Notes: generated from the sequence alone by a model not told the origin. A stretch of DNA of 64,000 nucleotides from an uncultured Thermomicrobia bacterium (GCA_937968015.1 CALBSO010000104.1:1-64000); one strand, 5' to 3'; counted from the stretch's first letter, positions 33,504 to 42,315 are shown. Numbers and translations are program-made.

Positions 33504-34146
33504 GTAACGGCCACGCCGCTGTGGTGAAGTATCCCGGCCAATGATCGCAAGGGATTGTACGATAGTGCGTCGTCTCCGGCAGCGCCACGCGAAGTCTTGC
33601 CTCGGTCGTCGGATGCAACGCGCCGTGCCATGGACGAGGGAGGCGCGGATAGACGCCCTGCACCCAATCGCGCTCACCGAGGATGCAGCCGATTGTGGCG
33701 TCTCCCGCCCAATCACTCGGCACCTTCATCGGTAGTACGGCAGGCCCGAAGAAGACGAACGCCCCGACAGGAATCGTCGGGCGCAGCAGGGTTGCGGCGG
33801 TCTGCGCGATGGGCGCTCCCCCGCTATACGCGACAAGTGCGACCGCTTCCCCATCCTGCAGGGGAGTATCCGCAACATCCGCCCGGATAGCATCGGTGAG
33901 GAACGCCGCGTACCGCCCGATGGCGCGGCGCGTCAACGCGACAAAGGCCGGGATACCAAAAATTCGCCTGGCGCCGTACGGCCAGAGCGCCGACGCGCGC
34001 CACCCGGTCTCCAGCGCGAGGTGTTCGGCGAGCGCGGTGAAGAGATGCGGCGGCCGCACGCGCCCACCCTCCCCGACGCCTCCCGAGACAAAGACGCCAT
34101 TGATGAGGTAGATGCGATAACGCGGCGCGCCATTCGTCCGTTGCAT
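33454..34146 (-). CDS. Alpha/beta-hydrolase-like protein
   Basis: This 230-residue protein has ALVAYSGGAPIAQTAATLL, a nucleophile-elbow-like motif (Y-S-G-G). The segment IGCILGERDWVQGVYPRL could carry the acid and CDHWPGYFTT the histidine, in the order expected for an alpha/beta hydrolase. The substrate is unknown and the elbow is degenerate. I chose ATG 34146; GTG 34164 would add six residues. It converges with the DUF167 gene and its 3' end overlaps it by 50 bases. Confidence 0.55.
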   Translation of the reverse strand: MQRTNGAPRYRIYLINGVFVSGGVGEGGRVRPPHLFTALAEHLALETGWRASALWPYGARRIFGIPAFVALTRRAIGRYAAFLTDAIRADVADTPLQDGEAVALVAYSGGAPIAQTAATLLRPTIPVGAFVFFGPAVLPMKVPSDWAGDATIGCILGERDWVQGVYPRLPRPWHGALHPTTEARLRVALPETTHYRTIPCDHWPGYFTTAAWPLLIRAVADLLQPATVPE

Positions 34147-34235
34147 CACCTGGTTCACTTCCACGCTGGCGAAGCCGCTGCGTCCGTGACAACGAGAGAT
34201 TCTACATCATCATTGCCCTCACTGCGGGAGGATCA

Positions 34236-34266
34236 TGACAACGAAAGAAGCGGGCCGAAGCCCGCT
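34236..34266 (-). terminator. Intrinsic terminator of the GH39-like gene
   Basis: AGCGGGC (34249-34255) and GCCCGCT (34260-34266) form a stem with a CGAA loop, 21 bases past the stop codon. On the minus strand the stem is followed by TTCTTTCGTTGTC. The moderately T-rich tail supports rho-independent termination. Confidence 0.65.
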
Positions 34267-34286
34267 CCCACTCACTCCTTTGTCTG

Positions 34287-36176
34287 TTACTTCGGCATGT
34301 TCTTGAGCGCGATATAGGACGGACGTGGAGACCCATCGCCGTGCAAAACGCCCCAGCCGTATTTCTCGTCATTGACCGCGTCGCCACCCTTCGCGGCGGC
34401 GAGCGTGACCGGGAAATTCAGGTTCCAGACGAACATCACACCCATCCACGGATACGACTTGCCGAGTGCAAAGGCCCGCGTCAAGTACTGTGCCTGCTGG
34501 TCCTCGGAGACATACTGCGCGTACTGGTAGTTCGGCACGGCGACGCTGCTGCTGTCCCAACCAAACTCGGTGAGCCACATCTTCTTGCCGCCGTCACCGT
34601 TCTGCTCCATTACACTGCGCAGTTGCAGGATACGCTTGAAGTAGAACGAATTATCCTTGGTGAAACTGCGCCCACCGTCCGGATCCGTGCCGCATGCATT
34701 CGAGGGGGGGTTGTCCGGGTACGAGTTGTCAGGCGGGTTGCAGTTCGAGCCGGGATGCGCGCCGAGGACATCGAAGTAGTTCTTCACCTCGCCGCCGTTG
34801 ATCGCATAAATCTGCTGGAGATATTGCACATCATCCAGCGCGACTTCCGGGTGACCGGTCACACCGGTCGGCGTCTGACCACCGAAGACGACGGTGATGT
34901 TCGGGTCGCTTGCCTTGAGCGCCTGATATCCCGCCTTGAGGATCGGGATGTACGCGCCGACATTAACCTGCCCGCCCGTCTCGACTGCGTAATTCTCTTC
35001 GTTCCAGACCTCGTATGCCTGGACCTTGCCTTTGTAGCGATCCGCCATGAATTTGAGCAGATCGGCAAGGTCTTGCGGATTCTTCGGCAGGCCACCGCCC
35101 GTGCCGACCCAATCGGGAGAACTCTCGACACTCAGGAGAATCTTGACACCTTTGGCCGCCGTCGCGTTGACGAGCGCATCCACCTGAGTGACGTAGTTGT
35201 TGCCGAACTGGCCCTTCGCTGGCTCGTAGGAACTCCACCGGACCTGTTGGCGAATCCAGTTGAAGCCCGCGCCGGAGACCTGGCCGAACATTGTGTCCTT
35301 GCTGCCGGCGTCAAGACCGTTCGCGTCCACATTGAAGCCGTAGCCGTCCGCCCCATCGCCGACATGCAGGCCGGCGTAACTCTGCGGCAGCGGCTGTCCG
35401 ACGCACGGGCCTTGCCCGATGCAGTCCGGCTGCGGCTGACCGGCCGGTTCCGGCGCGAGCAGCGCGGGATCGAGGTTGTCGTTCGCGGCCTGTGTCTGGC
35501 CGAGCAGGCCGAGAAGCACGCGATACGGGTCCTGATTCTCCGGATGGTATTCGAGACGGTATCGCTCAAAATACTGCACGCGATGGACTTGCCCGTCGCC
35601 GGCGGGCACGGGCGCATTCTGCTCGTCGAACGGCTCCGAGATTGGATAGCCGAAGACGATGATGCTCCGCTGGATATTGCCGTTCCCGGCGGCTTCCCAA
35701 TACGCGCGGATCGCGGCATTGCCGGGATCGCTGCCGCCGATCGTGTGATTCGTCGTATCGAAGAAGAGTCGCCCATCCGTCGGCTTGGCAACCGGTTTGA
35801 AGTTTGGGTCCGTCTGGACCTTCGCCCCAGCCTGAATCACGCCGAGTAAGCGACCGAGGACCTCGAACTGCGTTCCTTTGTTCTCAGGATGCTGCTCGAA
35901 GACCGCGCGCTGAAGATACTGCGTCGGATACGTCTGCCCGTTCGTAGACTTCTGATTGAAGACCTTTGAAATCGGAAACCCGAAACGGAACAACCCGCCG
36001 TTACTGTTCCAGTAATCCCGGAACTGGCCGTAGAGATAATGCCCGGTCTCCTGGTAGTAATCCGATGCCGCGCTGACCGATGTTCCGCTCGATACGAGCA
36101 TACTGAGCAGCAGCAGCAAAACGGCTCCAGCACTTGTCACACGAGTCAATCTACGCAAGCGCGTACCCCCTTCCAT
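34287..36176 (-). CDS. Secreted glycoside hydrolase (GH39-like) with N-terminal FGFPIS-type modules
   Basis: This 629-residue protein has a signal peptide (Arg-rich start, then AVLLLLLSMLVSSGTSVSAAS). Two related modules follow, about residues 40-110 (FRFGFPISKVF...YLQRAVFEQHPEN) and 140-225 (VFGYPISEPF...YFERYRLEYHPEN). A Pro/Gln linker precedes a TIM-barrel domain at about 265-629. In it, VWNEENYAVETGG supplies the acid/base Glu after Asn and WLTEFGWDSS the nucleophile Glu, a clan GH-A pattern close to GH39. Glycan substrate is unknown. The start is uncertain: ATG 36176 or TTG 36155, the latter preceded by GGAAGGGGG. Confidence 0.75.
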   Translation of the reverse strand: MEGGTRLRRLTRVTSAGAVLLLLLSMLVSSGTSVSAASDYYQETGHYLYGQFRDYWNSNGGLFRFGFPISKVFNQKSTNGQTYPTQYLQRAVFEQHPENKGTQFEVLGRLLGVIQAGAKVQTDPNFKPVAKPTDGRLFFDTTNHTIGGSDPGNAAIRAYWEAAGNGNIQRSIIVFGYPISEPFDEQNAPVPAGDGQVHRVQYFERYRLEYHPENQDPYRVLLGLLGQTQAANDNLDPALLAPEPAGQPQPDCIGQGPCVGQPLPQSYAGLHVGDGADGYGFNVDANGLDAGSKDTMFGQVSGAGFNWIRQQVRWSSYEPAKGQFGNNYVTQVDALVNATAAKGVKILLSVESSPDWVGTGGGLPKNPQDLADLLKFMADRYKGKVQAYEVWNEENYAVETGGQVNVGAYIPILKAGYQALKASDPNITVVFGGQTPTGVTGHPEVALDDVQYLQQIYAINGGEVKNYFDVLGAHPGSNCNPPDNSYPDNPPSNACGTDPDGGRSFTKDNSFYFKRILQLRSVMEQNGDGGKKMWLTEFGWDSSSVAVPNYQYAQYVSEDQQAQYLTRAFALGKSYPWMGVMFVWNLNFPVTLAAAKGGDAVNDEKYGWGVLHGDGSPRPSYIALKNMPK

Positions 36177-36407
36177 CAAGTCACCGCACTACTCCCCTTC
36201 TCATGTGCGTACGTACACACAATGAGTTTCAACGCACCTTACCATAATGTTCCGCAGAACGCACGATCTCGTACCAGATTTGTCACGGAATGCAAACGAG
36301 TGGCTCGCGGAACCGCCCGACGTTGTCTGCCCAACGTGTGGAAAAAGAAGCAATTTCCTCTGGGGCAACCGGCCTTTCAGCCTGTTTTCACCCGCCGAAC
36401 GACCGAT
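36177..36407. other. Intergenic region with a short plus-strand Zn-ribbon-like frame
   Basis: Both flanking genes are on the minus strand. On the plus strand, ATG 36247 opens a frame reading DVVCPTCGKRSNFLWGNRPF. This resembles the start of YacG-type zinc proteins (CPTCGK...RPFC), but the second Cys pair is missing and the frame continues into antisense of the VanW gene. No clear promoter was found. It may be a decayed gene fragment or chance. Confidence 0.3.
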
Positions 36408-38465
36408 CTACGGTTTCTTCGTCGGTACCGGCGTTGCAGGCGGCTTTGTCGGCAGCGCCGCCTGGGTCGCCGTCGGTTGCGCGGGCTTTGTCGGTTGGTT
36501 AGGCGTCCTCGTGCCCACCACTGGGGTGTTTGGCGCGGTTGTCGCCCCCACGGTCTTTGGCGGCGCCACGTCTTTGCTCACAAGAAACTTGTTCGGCCAC
36601 GCCTGATAATGCGTGTTGAAGGTCGCCTGCCGGACGATCTTGCCGTCGCTGGATTTCACGGTGCGCGTGATTGCCACATCCTCACCCTGCTTCGCGAATT
36701 CGACCTGCTTCTTCGTGCCGGGCGGTAGTTTCGGATCCACTTCGTACTCATCTTCCGGCGCGTTTTTCTTGTTTTTGATCACCGGGTCGCTGATATCCAC
36801 CTTGTAGCCGAGGTCCGGACCGTAGATGCTAATGTAGAGGTTGCCGCTGTCAATCGCGGTCTTGACGAGCATGTACTTGTCGGTTTCGTTGCGGAATTTG
36901 AAATCCACACCGGGTGAGAAAACCGCCGCATCGAGGCCGATCGGGTAGCCACCCTGCTGGTAATACCCCACGATATAGGCATGCGGGTTTCGCTCCTCGA
37001 TCGGCAACCCGCTGTACATCGCCGCGCGGAACATCGTCGTCGCGACCTGGCAGATTCCCCCACCGATGCCCGGTACTGTCTGTTCCGCGAGGATGACGTA
37101 ACCCTCTTTGTATCCGCGCGCCGCCGAAATCTCGCCAATCGAGTCGAGGAACGAGAAGACTTCGCCGGGCGCAACTACGGTGTTATCCAGATACCCGGCC
37201 GCGACCGCGATATTTTTCGCGCGCGCCGCGTCCGAGCCGGAGAAGTTCGAGACGCCCCGACCGAGCCGCGTGGTGATGCCGAGCGCGCCAACGTCGTCAG
37301 TGATGCGCGGCTTGGCAATCTCGACAGGCAACGCGATGGTGCGGACATCACCCTTCCACGCGTTGATCCGGCTCAGGGTCTCCTCGACATTCAATCGCTG
37401 CCCGTTCTTCGCGGATTGACGGACGACCAGTTGCCCATCCCAGCCAATCACGGCGTTTTGGGGGTCCTGCTTCAAGGCGCCGGCAATCGCGTTGATCTGC
37501 GGCGTGAGCGCCGTCGCATCAATCCGCGCGTCGAGGCTCGCGTTGAACCGGAGCGCGCTGACGAGTTCATCACGAGAAAGGTCCCATTTCTGGTCATTGA
37601 AAGTCAGAACGAGCGGCAGGCCAACGAGCGCCTCCGCGCGCGCCTTCGCCTGATCCGCCGCATCGGTGGTGATTGCCGGTTTCGCGAACGTCACGGGGAG
37701 CGCGAAGGCCGCCGGCTTGAGATGCGCGACGCTGTCAAGCAATTGCTGTCGCAGCGCGTCACGATCGAGTTTCGTCCCGTCCGTGCCGGGTGTGACGACG
37801 ATCTGGTTGCCCTTGATCGCGATCGATGCGTCGCGCGGTGGCGTGCCGAGTTGAATCTGCAAGCCATCGAGGTAGGCCGCGAGCGCCTGATCGTCCACCT
37901 GCACGTAGAGGGGGACATACTGCTTCGCGCCTTGCTTCATCTCGATTGCACGCCAGAATTTGCCGAGCGGCCCGCCGCTTCGTCCCGCACGGTAGGCCTC
38001 GTCCAGCGTCCGGTCAACATCCACGCGCATGCCGAGTTCGGTCAGTTTCGGCGTCCACTGCTTCCCATTGTTCGTCAGCGTGACCGGCCCACTGAGGTAG
38101 GGATCGAGCCGCGTGTTCAATGCCGTACGCGCAGCATCGCGCGTCAGACCACCGATGTTCTGCTCGTTGACGTAAACGTTGTCGTACAGTCTGCCATTGA
38201 GCGACGCATTGAATACGAAGCAGCCGACCAGCCCGACGAGAAGCACGACTGCCGCGATTCCACCGAAGACCAACGGTCGTGTCGGCAGATGACGGCGTGG
38301 CCCGCCCGCGTTCGGAGACATCGGCGATGCACCGCGAGAATCTTCATTGCCACCGAAACCGCCAGCGTCCCGCAGCGCGGGATACGTTTCATCTAATCGC
38401 GCCGGTGCGGCAAACGATGCGGTTACGACCGGCGATTTGCGGAAGACTCCGCGCTGCTGAATCAT
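36408..38465 (-). CDS. VanW family protein with peptidoglycan-binding-like and G5 domains
   Basis: This 685-residue protein has a cytoplasmic N-terminus, one transmembrane anchor at about residues 64-86 (VFGGIAAVVLLVGLVGCFVF) and a long outside part. That part has two YoaR-type putative peptidoglycan-binding repeats (about 90-330). The VanW domain (about 385-520) includes NIAVAAGYLDNTVVAPGEVFSFLDSIG and VPGIGGGICQVATTMFRAAMYSGLPI. A G5-like domain and a Thr/Pro-rich tail end it. VanW proteins occur in glycopeptide-resistance clusters but most, like this, are general envelope proteins. AGAGGA precedes ATG 38465. It is downstream of the FHA-domain genes on the same strand. Confidence 0.88.
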   Translation of the reverse strand: MIQQRGVFRKSPVVTASFAAPARLDETYPALRDAGGFGGNEDSRGASPMSPNAGGPRRHLPTRPLVFGGIAAVVLLVGLVGCFVFNASLNGRLYDNVYVNEQNIGGLTRDAARTALNTRLDPYLSGPVTLTNNGKQWTPKLTELGMRVDVDRTLDEAYRAGRSGGPLGKFWRAIEMKQGAKQYVPLYVQVDDQALAAYLDGLQIQLGTPPRDASIAIKGNQIVVTPGTDGTKLDRDALRQQLLDSVAHLKPAAFALPVTFAKPAITTDAADQAKARAEALVGLPLVLTFNDQKWDLSRDELVSALRFNASLDARIDATALTPQINAIAGALKQDPQNAVIGWDGQLVVRQSAKNGQRLNVEETLSRINAWKGDVRTIALPVEIAKPRITDDVGALGITTRLGRGVSNFSGSDAARAKNIAVAAGYLDNTVVAPGEVFSFLDSIGEISAARGYKEGYVILAEQTVPGIGGGICQVATTMFRAAMYSGLPIEERNPHAYIVGYYQQGGYPIGLDAAVFSPGVDFKFRNETDKYMLVKTAIDSGNLYISIYGPDLGYKVDISDPVIKNKKNAPEDEYEVDPKLPPGTKKQVEFAKQGEDVAITRTVKSSDGKIVRQATFNTHYQAWPNKFLVSKDVAPPKTVGATTAPNTPVVGTRTPNQPTKPAQPTATQAALPTKPPATPVPTKKP

Positions 38466-38611
38466 GCCCCGTCCTCTGATTGCCGAAATTGTTGCAAAGT
38501 TCACGATCCGCGTTCGTACGCCAACAGTATAACGAATGAGCCAGGAAATTGATGCGCAATATGCCGCTCAAGTTCCCGGCCGTGCGCGGCATCGGCCATG
38601 CGGGGCAACGA

Positions 38612-39094
38612 TCACACGGGCGGCCGCAGCATGAATTGGAGGACGACCCGCCCGAGTTGCACGGTGTCGCCGTCCGCAAGCGGCTGTGACCCGCGAATAC
38701 GCTGACCATTAACGTATGAGCCGTTCATGCTCTCGAGATCATCGAGCACCCAGCGATCCCCCACACTCCGGAAACGCGCGTGCTCGCTCGATGTGTAGGC
38801 ATCGGCAATTTCCAGATCGGCGCTACCCGCGCGGCCAACGAGCGTTCCTGATATAACCGGAAGCGCCGTACCCCGGAGAATGCCGGATTCCGCGCCATCC
38901 ACCATCACAATGTATGCGCGACCAGGGATCGCAGCCCCGCGGCGACCCGGCGGCACTGCGGGACTCGTCACGGTATTCGCCTCGGCGGGCGTCGCAATTT
39001 CGCGGCTCAGCACCCGCGCGATCATGATGATGAAGAAGTAGAGGGCAAAGATGAAGACGACACGCAGAACGAAGAGGATATATTCAACGGACAA
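38612..39094 (-). CDS. FHA domain-containing membrane protein (FhaB-like)
   Basis: This 160-residue protein has an N-terminal transmembrane segment (YILFVLRVVFIFALYFFIIMIARVL) and a C-terminal FHA domain (about 75-157). The FHA domain carries GTLVGRAGSADLEIADAYTSSEHARF, VLDDLESMNGSYVNGQRI, with the Gly-Arg, Ser-x-x-His and Asn-Gly phosphothreonine-binding residues. FhaB proteins dock Ser/Thr-kinase substrates at the envelope. The start is TTG 39094, 10 bases from GGGGGAG; no in-frame ATG lies before the helix. It follows the FhaA-like gene by 24 bases. Confidence 0.85.
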   Translation of the reverse strand: MSVEYILFVLRVVFIFALYFFIIMIARVLSREIATPAEANTVTSPAVPPGRRGAAIPGRAYIVMVDGAESGILRGTALPVISGTLVGRAGSADLEIADAYTSSEHARFRSVGDRWVLDDLESMNGSYVNGQRIRGSQPLADGDTVQLGRVVLQFMLRPPV

Positions 39095-39118
39095 CGGAAC
39101 GACTCCCCCGGCCCGGCG

Positions 39119-39970
39119 TCACGGCGACGCGGCGGGGTCGCCGACCCGGAAGAGCAACTGCGTGCTGCCCAGTTCCACCATATCGCCATCGCGCAGCAGG
39201 TGCTCCGACACCCGGCGACCATTGACGCGTGATCCGTTCGTGCTGCCGAGGTCAATCAACCGCAGGAGCGTCCCGGCCGGTTCGATCCGCACATGATGGC
39301 GGGAGACATCGTTGCTGTCGAGTACGACATCGTTATCCAGCGCGCGCCCGATCGAGACGTCCGCGAAGCGGAGCGGGAAGGTGCGCCCGGTCAGCGCGCC
39401 GGTCTGGACGGCGAGATGGGCGACGACACCCTGCGGCAGCGGCCCGGATGGCGCGCGGGGCGCCGGCACCCCCGCGACCGGCGCGACCATCCTTGGCCGA
39501 GCCTGCGGTGAGCCACCAAGGCGGGTGCGTTCCTCCGCCGCATCGTGTGGAACACCGCTCGATGGCATCGGATCGCGGGGCACGGGGCGTGCCGGCGCGA
39601 CCGGCGCTTCGAGCGCGGTCTGCACCTGCACATCGCGCCTCCCGACCTGCGGATCGTCCACGAGCCGGACATGCAACGGCCCCATAAAGCGGTATCCGCG
39701 CTCGGCCGCAATCTCACCAAGCCACTGCTCAAACGACTGGCAAAGCGGTGACGCTATTTCCTTGAACGTGGCGGCATCTTCGGGATTCAGATGCACCCGG
39801 TAGTCGTTCGGGACAATCGTGCCGTCCACCGATATGAGCGGCCGGGCCTCCATTGCCCGCTCCAGCCGCCGCCCGATTTCCGCCGGTTGCACCTGACTCC
39901 GGAACATGCGCCCTACCGATCCTTCTACCGCCCGCTCCATCAGCCGCTCGAACCGGTCAATGCCGCCCAA
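39119..39970 (-). CDS. FhaA-like protein (DUF3662 plus FHA domain)
   Basis: This 283-residue protein has an N-terminal DUF3662 domain (about 1-115; RFERLMERAVEGSVGRMFRSQVQPAEIGRRLERAM), a Pro/Arg-rich linker, and a C-terminal FHA domain (about 188-280). The FHA motifs are VSIGRALDNDVVLDSNDVSRHHVRI and DLGSTNGSRVNGRRV. In Actinobacteria FhaA binds phosphorylated cell-wall regulators; here the kinase is outside the window. TTG 39970 is preceded by GGGAGG. Upstream frames are excluded because a near-consensus promoter predicts the transcript start near 39985. Confidence 0.85.
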   Translation of the reverse strand: MGGIDRFERLMERAVEGSVGRMFRSQVQPAEIGRRLERAMEARPLISVDGTIVPNDYRVHLNPEDAATFKEIASPLCQSFEQWLGEIAAERGYRFMGPLHVRLVDDPQVGRRDVQVQTALEAPVAPARPVPRDPMPSSGVPHDAAEERTRLGGSPQARPRMVAPVAGVPAPRAPSGPLPQGVVAHLAVQTGALTGRTFPLRFADVSIGRALDNDVVLDSNDVSRHHVRIEPAGTLLRLIDLGSTNGSRVNGRRVSEHLLRDGDMVELGSTQLLFRVGDPAASP

Positions 39971-39991
39971 AGCGCCTCCCTGCGTCACGCA

Positions 39992-40020
39992 ATTATAACG
40001 ATACGTCTCGCAACAGGCAA
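39992..40020 (-). promoter_or_regulatory. Promoter of the fhaA-fhaB genes
   Basis: On the minus strand TTGCCT (40015-40020) and a perfect TATAAT (39992-39997) are 17 bases apart. The transcript would start near 39985, about 15 bases before the TTG start codon, just long enough for the GGGAGG site. Confidence 0.7.
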
Positions 40021-40107
40021 TCCGCATCGCATACTACCTCTCGTCTCTTCGGACAATGCACTATCCGTGCCGGATTGCACGATGACCGTTCACCGCAACT
40101 CGATGAA

Positions 40108-41223
40108 TTAGCCAAGCGCGTCCTTAATGCGGCCCAATATGCCGCGTCCCGGCTCATGCACGCGGACGCCGAATGCGGTCGCGAGTTGCCGCAGGAGGTC
40201 GCGCTGCTCCTCGGTCAGTTCGGCCGGTGTCTCGACGCGTACGGTCACGACCTGATCGCCCCGGCGACCGGAACGGACATCCGGCGCACCCTTGCCACGG
40301 ATGCGAAAGACCTCACCCGTCTGCGTTCCGGCCGGGACCGTGATTTTTTCCGGCACACCATCCACCGTCGGCACGTCAATCTCCGCGCCGAGCGCGAGTT
40401 GCGCGATGTTCACGGGGAGTGCCAGATGGATCGTCAAGCCATCGCGCCGGAAGGTTGGGTCGTCGAGCACGCGCGCGACGACATAGAGGTTGCCGGGCGG
40501 GCCGCCACGCACCCCCGCGTCGCCCTGACCGGCGATGCGAATCTGCATGCCGTCGTCTATTCCGGCGGGGATGGAAACGGAAAGGCTCTTCGTCGTGCGG
40601 ATGCGGCCCTCGCCCCGGCAGGTCACGCACGGCTCGGTAATCAACACTCCCTCACCGCCGCACCGGTCACAAGTCGTCGCGGTCATAAACTGGCCAAGAA
40701 TTGTATTCTGCATGCGGCGAACCTGTCCCGCTCCCGCGCACTTGGGGCAGACCGCAGGCTGCTTGCCGCCCTCCATCCGCGTGCCGTGGCAGGCCGGGCA
40801 GGTATCGTGGTGCGTAACGGAGACTTCTTTCTCCGCCCCGAAGATCGCCTCCACAAACGTCAGGTTGACCGCCGCGCGAATGTCATCACCGCGCATCGGC
40901 GCGCTCGGCGACGCGCCGCTCCGACCGCCACCGAAGAACGAATCGAAGATGTCGCTGAAATCGAAGCCGCCGAACGGATTGCCGCCCGCACCCCCATTGA
41001 CACCGGCGTGCCCGAAGCGGTCGTACGCGGCGCGTTTGTCGTCGTCCGAGAGCACTTCGTATGCCTCGTTGATCTCCTTAAACCGCTCCTCCGCGCCCGG
41101 CTCGCGATTAACGTCCGGGTGATATTGCCGTGCGAGGCGTCGGTAGGACTTCTTGATCTCGTCACTGTTCGCGCCGCGCTCGACGGCCAGCACTTCGTAG
41201 TAATCGCGTCGGGTTTGCGCCAT
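40108..41223 (-). CDS. dnaJ: Molecular chaperone DnaJ
   Basis: This 371-residue class A J-protein has the J domain (RDYYEVLAVERGANSDEIKKSYRRLARQYHPDVN, with HPD), a Gly/Phe-rich stretch (about 75-100) and four zinc-finger repeats. The repeats are CPACHGTR, CPKCAGAG, CDRCGGEG and CVTCRGEG. Two substrate-binding beta domains follow. It stimulates DnaK ATPase; dnaK is not in the window. No CIRCE element was seen upstream; a TATACT at 41293-41298 (minus) could be its -10. Confidence 0.97.
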   Translation of the reverse strand: MAQTRRDYYEVLAVERGANSDEIKKSYRRLARQYHPDVNREPGAEERFKEINEAYEVLSDDDKRAAYDRFGHAGVNGGAGGNPFGGFDFSDIFDSFFGGGRSGASPSAPMRGDDIRAAVNLTFVEAIFGAEKEVSVTHHDTCPACHGTRMEGGKQPAVCPKCAGAGQVRRMQNTILGQFMTATTCDRCGGEGVLITEPCVTCRGEGRIRTTKSLSVSIPAGIDDGMQIRIAGQGDAGVRGGPPGNLYVVARVLDDPTFRRDGLTIHLALPVNIAQLALGAEIDVPTVDGVPEKITVPAGTQTGEVFRIRGKGAPDVRSGRRGDQVVTVRVETPAELTEEQRDLLRQLATAFGVRVHEPGRGILGRIKDALG

Positions 41224-41381
41224 CCGTCATTTTCCCTTACCGTGCGAAAGTGCGCGCCCCTAACCGGCGCGCATCCCATCAAATCGCGTACTAGTATACG
41301 CGTAAAATGGCGATTCGTGACATGGGATTCTGCACGTTTCGTGATATACGGCGTGACAACGTCAAGGAGCGATGGAGAGCA

Positions 41382-41945
41382 ATGATCGTCGGCACACGGG
41401 TCACGCTACGGCCCTTCCGCCCTGAAGACCTTCCCACATTACGGCAGTGGCATGATGACCCGGAAGTGATGCGCTACTGGGGTGATCGCTACCCGATCGT
41501 CGCGGCGCATGCATTCGAAGCGGACATCGCGCCGAATGGCCGATTCACGCAATTCGATGAGAGCGGCTACTTCGGTATCTGCGACGAATCCGGGCGGCTG
41601 ATTGGGCGAATTGACTATGAAGGGTTCAAACTACCCGAACGCGCGGCGGAGTTGAGTATCTTCATCGGTGAAAAAGATGCGTGGAGCAAGGGTTACGGCT
41701 CGGAGGCGGTCACGCTCCTCCTCGAATGGCTCTTCAACGATCGCGGCGCGCATCGCGTCTGGCTCGAAGTCTTCCCCGACAATATTCGCGCCCAGCGCAC
41801 CTACGAGAACGTCGGCTTTGTCCGTGAAGGGACGCGACGCGAAACGTGGCTCGTGGATGGCCGGTGGCACGACGAGCATCTCTATAGCATGCTCCGGCGC
41901 GAATTCAACGCCCGCTACCACCCGGAACGCGCGTCATCGCATTGA
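41382..41945 (+). CDS. GNAT family N-acetyltransferase (RimJ/RimL-like)
   Basis: This 187-residue acetyltransferase starts MIVGTRVTLRPFRPEDLPTLRQWHDDPEV, typical of RimJ/RimL-type GNAT proteins. It has the acetyl-CoA loop GEKDAWSKGYGSEAV (R/Q-x-x-G-x-G/A-like) and the late motif NIRAQRTYENVGFVREGTRRE. The target is unknown (protein N-termini, antibiotics or small amines are possible). GGAG precedes ATG 41382. Its stop overlaps the rpsP promoter. Confidence 0.85.
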   Translation: MIVGTRVTLRPFRPEDLPTLRQWHDDPEVMRYWGDRYPIVAAHAFEADIAPNGRFTQFDESGYFGICDESGRLIGRIDYEGFKLPERAAELSIFIGEKDAWSKGYGSEAVTLLLEWLFNDRGAHRVWLEVFPDNIRAQRTYENVGFVREGTRRETWLVDGRWHDEHLYSMLRREFNARYHPERASSH

Positions 41946-41970
41946 CGCTCGCTGTCGTTCCATGTACCAT
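41942..41970 (+). promoter_or_regulatory. Promoter of rpsP-khpA-rimM
   Basis: TTGACG (41942-41947, overlapping the GNAT stop) and TACCAT (41965-41970) are 17 bases apart. The transcript would start near 41977, directly before a GCGGAT-TGTTG-ATCCGC hairpin (41979-41995) that would cap the 5' end of the message. Confidence 0.55.
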
Positions 41971-42045
41971 AAATCGTTGCGGATTGTTGATCCGCCTTTA
42001 CGCATGTGACTGAATCTCGATGATACCGAGGAAGGAACCGCCGAC

Positions 42046-42315
42046 GTGCTGAAACTGCGTTTGACCCGGATGGGCGCCAAGGGGCAGCCCCATTATCGTA
42101 TCGTTGTCCAGGAAGCGCGCTCGAAGCGCGATGGCCGGTTTGTCGAGAACGTCGGCCACTACAACCCGCTCACCGAGCCGAGCACAATCGTCGTCAACGC
42201 GGAGCGCGTCAAGTATTGGTTGAGCGTCGGCGCGCAACCGACCGATTCCGTCGCGTCGCTCCTCAAGCGCGCCGGTGTCACCGCCGGGGCCGCCGCACCC
42301 GCCACCGAGGCGTAA
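42046..42315 (+). CDS. rpsP: 30S ribosomal protein S16
   Basis: This 89-residue protein shows the S16 N-terminus LKLRLTRMGAKGQPHYRIVVQEARSKRDGRFVENVGHYNP and the later AERVKYWLSVGAQPTDSV. The start is GTG 42046, preceded by GGAAGGA. It heads a three-gene unit with khpA (next codon after the stop) and rimM, the usual S16/KH/RimM arrangement. Confidence 0.97.
   Translation: MLKLRLTRMGAKGQPHYRIVVQEARSKRDGRFVENVGHYNPLTEPSTIVVNAERVKYWLSVGAQPTDSVASLLKRAGVTAGAAAPATEA

Noticed and set aside
34341..35849. A 502-codon plus-strand open frame
   Set aside because: It is antisense to the GH39-like gene, which has a signal peptide and catalytic motifs.
36981..38396. A 471-codon plus-strand open frame
   Set aside because: It is antisense to the VanW gene and has no recognisable motif.
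41224..41381. CIRCE/HrcA operator before dnaJ
   Set aside because: The TTAGCACTC-N9-GAGTGCTAA pattern is absent.
39853..41385. A 510-codon plus-strand open frame
   Set aside because: It is antisense to dnaJ (J domain and four zinc-finger repeats are on the minus strand) and crosses the fhaA promoter.
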